From Bondarzewia mesenterica (taxonomy: Eukaryota > Basidiomycota > Agaricomycetes > Russulales > Bondarzewiaceae): a stretch of 41,101 bases of DNA. The position numbers were made by a program, and so were the translations under genes. Below are positions 33,819 through 41,101 of the stretch, piece by piece. Position 1 is the stretch's first letter. Each line of letters opens with the position of its first letter. The DNA lies in contig SGPL01000301.1 of NCBI GenBank assembly GCA_004802705.1, forward strand, positions 1 through 41,101. The letters are read 5' to 3'. Below the pieces are notes generated by a model. That model was given only the letters and a program-made list of their open reading frames with translations. It searched no databases and was not told where the DNA came from.

Positions 33819-34083
33819 TGTTGAACTGTAAGGAGGATACAGTCTCAGTCACGTATAAAGATGACTATATTAAATGCTCTAGCTACTTGTAAGAATGACA
33901 CAGTTTAATACAGATGTGAGCTACAGTTAAATAATTACATGAAGAAGAAACTCATCTCAGTCACATATAAAAATGACTGAGGGAGAAGTAACATTATACA
34001 TCTGAATATGCTCGCAATCTCAAGTCACGTGACCATGTACAAATTCTACTACAAATACATGTTGTAAGGCCTCTGTCACAATA
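33819..34083 (-). repeat. Copia-2 5' LTR
   Basis: Same length and ends as 27189-27453, with about 38 differences by eye, all but three transitions. Hairpin unit 2 has a perfect stem CTCAGTCA (33956-33963) / TGACTGAG (33974-33981). An E-box-like palindrome TCACGTGA lies at about 34025. Confidence 0.92.
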
Positions 34084-34088
34084 AAAAG
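34084..34088. repeat. Copia-2 target-site duplication, right copy
   Basis: AAAAG, identical to 27184-27188. Confidence 0.75.
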
Positions 34089-36340
34089 CAGGCCTTATAA
34101 AAAAATAGAGACTTTGACTTTGACTTTGACTTTGTGCTTTTAATTTAACTATTAATTAAGCTAGATAGTGCACACTCATAATATATAACCCCTTATAACT
34201 CTAAGATTTTATGCTGATCAGTATATTCTGAGACAGATTGGATAATTATAGAGAAAGCAATGAATTAAAGAAATGTACAAAAAAAGTGAAAAAAAATGGT
34301 ATTTATATCTTAAACACAATAAAGACATAGAAAATAGAAGCCTATATATAACAACTAAAGATATGAAGCTGTATTTACAAGCAATAACTGATAACTCAAA
34401 AAAACTATATATACTTAAGAAAAATAATCAATAAAAGCAAGTAATGATATATAGTCTATGCATGAGAGAAATAATGCTACTCATGAATATAAGATGAAAT
34501 TAGTTTGCTAGAGAGATATGTACTTATCTATAACTCCTTTAATTTAATTAAAGTTCAAAACATAATTCATTAGTAGTAGTGACATAATAGCTATAATCAT
34601 AATTATTTATTATTCTCACTCTTACTTCAAAGTTCTAAGATATCTATAAGTAAATATAATATAAACTTAATTAATTTCTCTTCAGTATAGTCCTTGCTTT
34701 GATGGATAAACTCACTGATGATTCAATGATAGTTAAAGCATATATTATTAATCAATTTNNNTNNNTCAATNNGNCAATANGAAATAATTATTAAAATCTA
34801 AGAGAAAATTATAGCATTATAATAGCTACTACTAGCAGATGCTTTATTCATTAATTATTAAGCTAAAGTTGAATACTAGAAATAATAGTTTTTTGATAAC
34901 TGAGTTATTAGATAACTAGAGTTAGTTAAAAAAAAACTGAAGATTTGTAGATGGCTTTTATACACATATAGAGTGAAGGGTTCAATTTACTTACTTGCTT
35001 AACTATATATCACAAAGAATAGTAGTTGAATAATAAGTATAGTGACTCAAGAGCTAGTTAAATTTAAATTAATTTAACTATAAATCAATAATAACTAACT
35101 CATATATATATACTTATTTTAGGCAACTACAATAGCTACATATAAGCACTTGAAGGCCTACGTTTTTTTTCTACACAATATATACAGCTTTAAGAAGGTC
35201 TTAAAAATATATATATACACTTTATGAAATAATAAATAACTACTTTAATAAATTAAAATTATTAAAATTATTATTAAATAAATAATATAAGGCTTGAATG
35301 CTATTTTAATATTAAAAAAAAGATTCTTATTGCATAGAACTCCTCACTACTAGAGAATATAAGTAAAAATAGAGAGTGCACCTATTTAAATTTAATAGTA
35401 TTTATTACATAATAAGTAATTATCTATATAAAGTCATTTAGAGCAAGTTTTAAAAATTTCAAGGTTAATAAAAATTTACTCTAATATTAAAGTAGAAGAA
35501 TAGAGAAAATTAGAGCTAACTAAAGTCTGTCTAAGTATGAATGCCAACTAGAGTTCATTTAAATATCAACACTGAACAAACTCAATAATTTAATTTCTCA
35601 TCCTCAATTCATCAATGCAACTTCTTTATCATATTTTAATTATATATATTTGTATTTTCTTTCCTCTTTTGTATTTTGCATTATTTTATTTATACTTATT
35701 ATATTTTATAAATAAATGATAACTTAGCCTGCTTCTTTTAATTATATAATTTTTAGTTTACATTCATTCCAAATATCTCCTTCATATTTTTTTGCCTTTG
35801 TAGCACCTTTATAGGCTCTTAAAAAGATTCAAAATAGCAATTAATATCATTGTGACTGTATAATCTATTATAAAGGTGGCAAAGAGGATTTGAAAACTAC
35901 TTAATATGATCATAAGCTTTTCTAATCAACACATTAAATAAGTTTGAATGAAATCTGATCATCTTTGAGTCAGACTGATATATAGCATTTTTAAATCTAT
36001 ATTATAGCTGAGATTTATACTAAAATAATAGCAGAAACTATTAAATAGCTACATGAATTACCAAGCTCAACCTGTAAGAGAGCAAAAGATGAGAGAGATA
36101 AAAACTAATTAGCTTTAAATGTAGAGCATGCAGACTACAAAGTGAATACAGCAAGAAGTGATAAGCTGATGAATGAATAATAGTAGAAGAGATAAGAATG
36201 CAAGATGAGAGTAACAAAATAAAAGAGAACAAGATGTGCATAATAAGTCTAGAATTCATAGGAGATAGTGTTGTATATTAGTGAGATATAGATCTGATGT
36301 TGGATGAGATTGACTTCTTCAGTGAGCAGTATTATGCACA
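34089..36340. other. AT-rich stretch; small microsatellite, no gene
   Basis: Four copies of GACTTT stand at 34110-34134. The rest is A/T-rich with no recognisable coding sequence. The minus-strand frame 36041-36259 is Leu/Ser/His-rich and hydrophobic; it lies where the start of a third copia element would be expected but does not look like Gag. Ambiguous bases occur at 34759-34780. Confidence 0.5.
34759..34780. other. Ambiguous bases (N) in the assembly
   Basis: Ten N characters scattered through 22 positions (34759-34761, 34763-34765, 34771-34772, 34774, 34780), interleaved with called bases. This looks like low-quality reads rather than a sized scaffold gap. Confidence 0.95.
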
Positions 36341-36344
36341 GTTG

Positions 36345-36359
36345 CTAAGGCCCATAACT
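36345..36359 (-). promoter_or_regulatory. Primer-binding-site-like sequence beside the third LTR
   Basis: Plus strand CTAAGGCCCATAACT, flush with the LTR at 36360. The last 13 bases agree with the initiator tRNA-Met anticodon arm at 10 of 13 positions, and all three differences are transitions. It marks the internal side of the LTR, so the element lay to the left on the minus strand. Confidence 0.6.
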
Positions 36360-36659
36360 TGTTAAAAATTAACTATCCAGACTACTGGTGAGTCTCTTGG
36401 CCATGGTGGAAGTGACTATATTAGCGTACCTATTCGAACTACTGGTGAGTCTCTAGGATATATAGTGTGAGTGTAAGTAGCGGTGTCCATAGTGTAGAGA
36501 AGGTCAACTCACCTCAGTCACAGTAGAAGTGACTGAGGGGAGTTCAGTATGTATGTGTAGTTATATATACTGTTGGATATCAAATGTCCAATCCCGTCCA
36601 CTGCATGATTTCTTGCATCTCTCTGTGTCCATGTTCAACTCCCAGTTTAGAATCTAACA
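36360..36659 (-). repeat. Third copia-type LTR (Copia-3), partner absent
   Basis: 300 bp from TGTTAAAAA to TCTAACA, with perfect TGTTA/TAACA ends. CTACTGGTGAGTCTCT occurs twice, 56-57 bp apart (about 36382 and 36438). Unit 1 ends GTGACTATATTA, and unit 2 is a perfect 10-bp stem CCTCAGTCAC (36512-36521) / GTGACTGAGG (36529-36538) with a 7-base loop. This layout equals that of the Copia-1 and Copia-2 LTRs, although the sequences outside the shared motifs differ. No copia proteins or second LTR were found to the left, so it is a truncated remnant. Confidence 0.75.
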
Positions 36660-38454
36660 TAATTAATTAATAATAATCAAAATAAGTTGTATCCTATTTG
36701 AGTCCCCATTGAGCTATAAATTCTCATACTCACTAATCAGGCACTAATCATAATGTCGAGTGATGATGTTGACTTAAATGTATAAAGGCAAAAGTTGTAA
36801 GTATTGGCCAGCTCATTATTTATTTATATTTTACCCACTTTTATCAAACTCCTTAATCCTAATGTCTGATAGTCAGAGTTCTGAGAAGCCTGTAGAATAG
36901 ATACTGAGGCAAATCAAGTAATTTGTTAAGTATTTAGAGCAAGACTTACCTCAAATGTGATACCTATAGGAGCTTATACCTTTCAACCTCTTATTACTTC
37001 ATTTAACTATAAATAGGCTTAAAGATTTGACTACACCACATCATTATCACTCAAGGTCTATCAGTCATTCATGTGATGAGCAACAAAAAGTGCATGAGTG
37101 AGTTAAGCCTGATGTTATCCATAAACTTCATCAAAACTAAAGGTCTGATTTGGATGATCTTTCATTAACAGTGCATAAAAAGACTTTAATAAACAAAAAT
37201 GCCCATGTAGTGGCTTTAATAGCTATTTATTACATCATAATTTTAAAAAATTCTACTTCCAATACATTACATTCACCTCTCATTCAAATACACTATAAGA
37301 TGAACAAAATATAAATAAAGCCAATAGGGCAGGTGCTCTAACTAATAATATGTTATTTAAGCATTGTCTTATTTAATATACTCAATATGAGAGAAAAAGA
37401 ACTGCTAAAGCCACACAATTAGCCATACTCACTATTAATATATTAGATGCTGCTACCTCCATCACATTTAATATAAAGACATTCTGAATTGAATGAAATT
37501 GACATTAGAATGGAGGTGTGCTGATCTGTTATCATCATCGCAATTTGAAGGGGGGAGAAAGCATGTGTCTGGCCAGCATAATTAGAAAATGCCTCTTTAA
37601 AATATAGTCACTCACTAAGAGCTTTTATATTTCCTGTGGACACTTGCTCAGAGACTCTAGATCAGAGATGAGCCAACCAGGCAGTGGAAATGAAGATAAA
37701 AATGTATGACAAATGGCAAAGATGAGAGGGCAAGAGAACTCACTCATCTACACTTACAGTCATCAATTTCATTCTAGGAATGAGGCTTTGAGAGTAAAGA
37801 ATAATTGGATTATATCTATCTTATCAATAAAGTAAATAATGTGGAATGTGATGAAGGAGAAGGTGATGATGATACAGAAGCAAAACTGAACTGTCACTTT
37901 TCACGTGATATGACAGCATATGCAAAGAGACCAATCAAATGGTGCACCCGATCACTGCATGACAAGGGATGTTATACTTTAATTTCACAACATTGATTGA
38001 TTATGTTTGATGTCAAATCTGCAGTGTGATTGAGAGTGAGAATGATAGTGGGATCACTCACGAAGTTGAGAACCACCTTGAAATCTTACAACTTAACAGT
38101 CTTTAAATACAAATGAACTACGAATTTGATTGCATTGAGGTGGGGGTGAGATAGAGACAGTTACAATGTATATACGATTCCATAATAAAAAACTAAAACA
38201 AAATGCCGTGCAAAGAATACTGAAGGGACAAATGAGTGTGAATGGTTCTACTGTATTCACTTAAAAAATACTACTAAAGACTAATAATATTGGAATAATG
38301 TAGTACTTTAGACAGCAGCTATATATGCTTTGTAGTAAAACTAAAATGCAGTTTTAATAGCCTTTATTCTGATGCCCATATATTTTGATTAAATAATTTT
38401 GATATAGTTTTTCAGATGCTTTATTTTTTGACTTATATATATTTGGTCACATGA
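36660..38454. other. Stretch with unassigned open frames
   Basis: At 36753 an ATG opens MSSDDVDLNV before a stop, and an intron-like GTAAGT...GATAG follows. The plus-strand frame 37805-37996 (63 codons) has an acidic run (ECDEGEGDDDTEAKL) followed by CHFSRDMTAYAKRPIKWCT, unlike chance AT-rich ORFs, but matches no family I know. A purine run at 37548-37565 followed by TGTGTCTGG resembles a tract-LTR junction, but no partner is visible. Confidence 0.35.
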
Positions 38455-38580
38455 TTTGTAAATATTTTTCCATATATTTTTCTATATGTTTTTTCATTTT
38501 TTTTTATTTTTATTTTTATTTTTTCTATATATTTTTCTATATATTTTTTTATTTTTTTTATTTTTTTATTTTAAATAAAA
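38455..38580. repeat. T-rich low-complexity tract
   Basis: Runs of TTTTTATTTTTATTTTT and repeated CTATATATTTTT blocks. Simple sequence. Confidence 0.9.
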
Positions 38581-39186
38581 CTAAGATCTTTATATAGTAG
38601 TTAGCTAAACCTAACAGGTAATTTGACTTATATGAGTATACATTCACTTTAGCTTATAAGATCTCATGCCTGACATCTATAGCTTAATATAATAAATAGT
38701 TTAATTAAAATAAAAGTATATTTAATCTCAGTATAAATCTAAGAGCTCAGATATCATAGGAGATTATATTAAAGTTTAACATATCATTAATGACATTATA
38801 ATTAGACATAATAAAATTATGTCTTTTTATAAAACTTTTTCACTCCTCATTACAAGAACATCTGTAATGATATAAAACTAAACTGATAGTCTATAACGAC
38901 TTTAAAACTAGATAATAAAAATATCTGCAATGATGTAAAACTAGGCCAGAAGGACTAGATAAACTTAAATAAGGGGCTATATTTACCTTTTAAATCAAAG
39001 AGCTGCAGAGGCTCTTTAACTTTATAGAAGAGTTAGTGAACTAGGTGAGATAGCATTAGATAGTGATGGAGGCAAATTATAGTGCATGCATCAATGACTT
39101 AATGCACTATGTCAAGCTGCTCGAGGTAGCCATAGGTAGATGGTCAATACAGGAGCCCCAATTGTTCACCATGACTCAAAATGGGA
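38581..39186. other. AT-rich spacer with weak repeats
   Basis: ATCTGTAATGATATAAAACTA near 38868 and ATCTGCAATGATGTAAAACTA near 38930 are related copies about 62 bp apart, possibly an outlier of the array that follows. No coding sequence seen. Confidence 0.4.
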
Positions 39187-39440
39187 GATCATCTGTAATG
39201 ATAAAAAAATTAGAAATTTAACAAACTCGACACCCTGAAATATTTACTGATAAAATGATACCTTTTGATGATATGATCATCTGCAACAAGAAAATACTAA
39301 GAATTCAATAGACTCAACACCCTAAAACATTCACTGATAAAATGACACCTCTTGATGACATGATTATCTATAATGATGAAAAACTATGATAATTATCTAC
39401 AATAATTTAAAACTAGAACTTAAAGAATGACACCTCTGTA
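39187..39440. repeat. About 88-bp tandem repeat, 2-3 units
   Basis: GATCATCTGTAATG (39187), GATCATCTGCAACA (39275) and GATTATCTATAATG (39362) start successive units of 88 and 87 bp. Each of the first two continues with AGAAxTxxAxxxACTCxACACCCT and ACTGATAAAATGAxACCT. The third unit is partial and decayed. Confidence 0.7.
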
Positions 39441-40264
39441 ATGAGTCTAAACCAAAACTTGAATGACATTAATAATAATGACATAAATCTACCTTTTGCT
39501 AAATAGTTTATTAAGGGTAAGTGCACTATACATTTCTCTGTGTTGCATTTTTATTTTGTTTAGTACTACAAGTTTTTATCTATATCTTTAATACATCAAA
39601 TTTCACTAAATTCTCAATATAGATTAAAAATAGCTCAAACTCATTTCAGTCATAATCTATCTTCACAATGCCAACACCTGCATAGCAACCCCACTCACCA
39701 ACACTCTGCTCATGAGACTCATCACTATCTCACAGTCAGCCCATAGGTACATCTATGGGAGAATTAATGAGGAGTAAATTATCAAGAAAGTGCTTTAAGA
39801 TTGTTCAGGAGTTCCTCCTGCCCCTCCTCCTATGCAAAATTTAAAAAGAATTTTTATGTATTTTTAAGCTCATGCATGAATGAATAGATATAGGTTTAGT
39901 CCATGCAGAATGAAAGGAAATTTATAAGACCTCTGTTATAAAAGGTAGAATTGATCATTCAGAACTAGAACTGCTGGAACAGAACTAAAACTGTTAGCAC
40001 AAAACTACAGCATTGATATAAGTCTAGTATCATTCTTTTTGAATTTTCCCTACATTAGTCCATCACCCACCTTTCACAATCTCAGCTTGATTTGGACCCA
40101 ATCATATGACCTAGTAAGCGTGCATTTAAACTCCATAATGTAGCCTTCTCACTTCAACTGCCAACCACTCCTACCTATTTACTACCTTTTTGATAAGGTA
40201 GTTTTATTCCTCACAAATTGACATAAAACTACATTCTATTTAAATACATGTCTTCTCTCAAGGT
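39441..40264 (+). other. Upstream part of the 3' LTR-element relic, unassigned
   Basis: From an ATG at 39668 a frame reads MPTPA, then QPHSPTLCS, DSSLSHSQPIGTSMGELMRS and KLSRKCFKIVQEFLLPLLLC, Ser/Pro-rich followed by basic and hydrophobic residues, with stops at Gln/Arg-like codons. It may be an exon of the protein that continues at 40265. No reverse transcriptase or integrase motif is present. Confidence 0.35.
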
Positions 40265-40889
40265 ATGTCAAGTCATCGATATTGTGCCTATACCTCCATC
40301 ATGACCTCTATACAGCATACCACTCTTAAACCTCTGATAGTAATAAAGCATGAAAAGACACCTCTATTTCTACTTTCTCTGAGCACTATACTATCTTTGA
40401 GCACCTACCAATCTCTTTTAAATGCATTACTGACCCCATCTCCCCTCTCCCCCATCTCTCTTTTGCTTATCAGCATGAGCTCTGATCCTGAGCAAAAAGA
40501 CAAAGATGATGATATTATGATCAGAATTCCCTTCCTTAAAGTGAGAACATCATATGCTCAGTCCCGGTCTCTATCTATAATCTCGATCTCCTCTGACTCA
40601 TCCTATCACTCTGCTTATATAGGACCACCCCCATCTGAAATCATCGATAGAAGGAGAATGTGAAGTATTACCTCAATCAATGCTATCATTATAGGCAGAG
40701 ACAATCAGCTCAGGTTCTTCATCCATTAAAAGGTATACTCACATTCACAAGATACATAGCAAAAGACACATGACTTGTGATTTACGAAGGAGAAGCTCGC
40801 CGCATTCTGAAAGTAGCACAATAAAGATGTCAGATTCACGCCTTTTGCCCAACCTTGTAAGTGGCATCATTTGTAGGAGGGTGGAAGAA
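40265..40889 (+). pseudogene. C-terminal part of an LTR-element protein with possible chromodomain
   Basis: An open frame of 132 codons (40265-40663) is Ser/Thr/Leu-rich with an acidic patch (SSDPEQKDKDDDIMIRIPF) and ends SEIIDRRRM. Past the stop the same frame continues as SITSINAIIIGRDNQLRFFI, H-stop-K-V-Y-SHSQDT-stop-QKTHDL, then FTKEKLAAF. With Trp at the two stop positions this follows the chromodomain pattern (YLVxWKGY...TWE...L), as found at the C-terminus of chromovirus (Ty3/gypsy) integrases. The frame ends in EGGRM, encoded by the purine tract (40877-40889) that abuts the LTR, exactly as in the nested element at 32738. What argues against a standard chromovirus is the lack of RT or integrase to the left. 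Confidence 0.5.
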
Positions 40890-41101
40890 TGTCCTGCAAG
40901 TGCATCTTTTTTCTCTCTCTCATGAACTATTAAGCCATATTCATTTCAAATATAACTAAATGCACTTATAATAGTCTGAATGAAGTACACTTATATATAG
41001 CTATATAAAACTATTACAGTAATTATTTGCAGCTACTTTTTTAATTTTTAATTTATGTACATTATTATCACATGCTTTTGATATGTTCTGATCACATGAT
41101 T
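40890..41101 (+). repeat. LTR start running off the window
   Basis: TGTCCTGCAAGTGCATC follows the purine tract GAGGGTGGAAGAA. About 212 bp of AT-rich sequence reach the window edge, so the 3' end and any TATA box cannot be judged. The sequence differs from the LTR at 32751, so it is another family, though with the same tract. Confidence 0.55.

Larger units (their letters stand above)
27189..34083 (-). mobile_element. Copia-2: Ty1/copia element with a nested insertion
   Basis: Two 265-bp LTRs (27189-27453, 33819-34083) with an exact AAAAG duplication outside them. Minus-strand order is Gag, integrase, RT, RNase H. The element is about 1.4 kb longer than Copia-1. The excess is explained by a plus-strand LTR-element fragment inserted in gag between about 31750 and 33295. 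Domains are frameshifted and interrupted by stops. Its LTR and protein sequences differ from Copia-1, so it is a distinct family, but the primer-binding mode and LTR layout are the same. Confidence 0.92.

Noticed and set aside
34110..34134. GACTTT repeats as a regulatory array
   Set aside because: Four copies of a hexamer are within what slippage gives; no promoter or gene stands next to it.
37548..37580. Purine run followed by TGTGTCTGG as an LTR start
   Set aside because: No second LTR, no primer-binding site and no element proteins nearby; chance is likely enough.
1..41101. CRISPR arrays, tRNA or rRNA genes
   Set aside because: No regularly spaced identical repeats of CRISPR type, and no complete tRNA arms; the tRNA-Met-like stretches are primer-binding sites next to LTRs.

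Overview
This 41.1-kb window looks like a transposon graveyard from a filamentous basidiomycete, most likely an agaricomycete. The inference rests on the mix of relics: Ty1/copia elements, a Plavaka-type transposase with short (about 55-58 bp) GT-AG introns, a RepHel Helitron, and a TET/JBP-type oxygenase of the mushroom kind. The DNA is AT-rich. Coding relics are broken mainly by stops where the families have Trp, Gln or Arg, and the two LTRs of each copia element differ almost only by transitions. That is the pattern left by repeat-induced or methylation-driven C-to-T mutation. I see no convincing intact host gene and no RNA gene.

Layout: 1-545 is a degenerate tandem array with two unit lengths. 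2889-8417 is a complete but dead copia element (Copia-1, minus strand) with both LTRs, primer-binding site, purine tract and a probable target duplication. 9700-10880 (minus) is an intron-containing TET/JBP-like 2-oxoglutarate oxygenase pseudogene. 12876-15883 (plus) holds an unrecognised coding relic followed by a Plavaka transposase relic. 18100-18960 is unrecognised coding-like debris. 19229-19690 is a roughly 100-bp satellite. 20545-20604 is a perfect 19-bp inverted repeat. 21160-25110 (plus) is a Helitron relic: a possible OB-fold-like ORF, an N-terminal region, a Rep domain with HUH and tyrosine motifs, and the start of a PIF1-type helicase. 27189-34083 is a second copia element (Copia-2, minus strand) with an exact 5-bp target duplication. 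Its gag is split by a nested plus-strand LTR fragment whose promoter carries six TGA(C/G)TCA sites. 36360-36659 is a third copia LTR next to a primer-binding site. 39668-41101 holds the 3' end of a plus-strand LTR element with a possible chromodomain and an LTR running off the window. The remaining stretches are AT-rich and featureless to me.

The elements do not form a pathway. The most interesting signals are at DNA level. Three different copia LTR families share one internal architecture: a family-specific box repeated at 55-60 bp, alternating with two related hairpin-forming units ending in GACTATATT and GACTGAGGG. A nested LTR has helically phased bZIP sites. A TET/JBP relic lies in DNA that appears to have been mutated by a cytosine-directed process.
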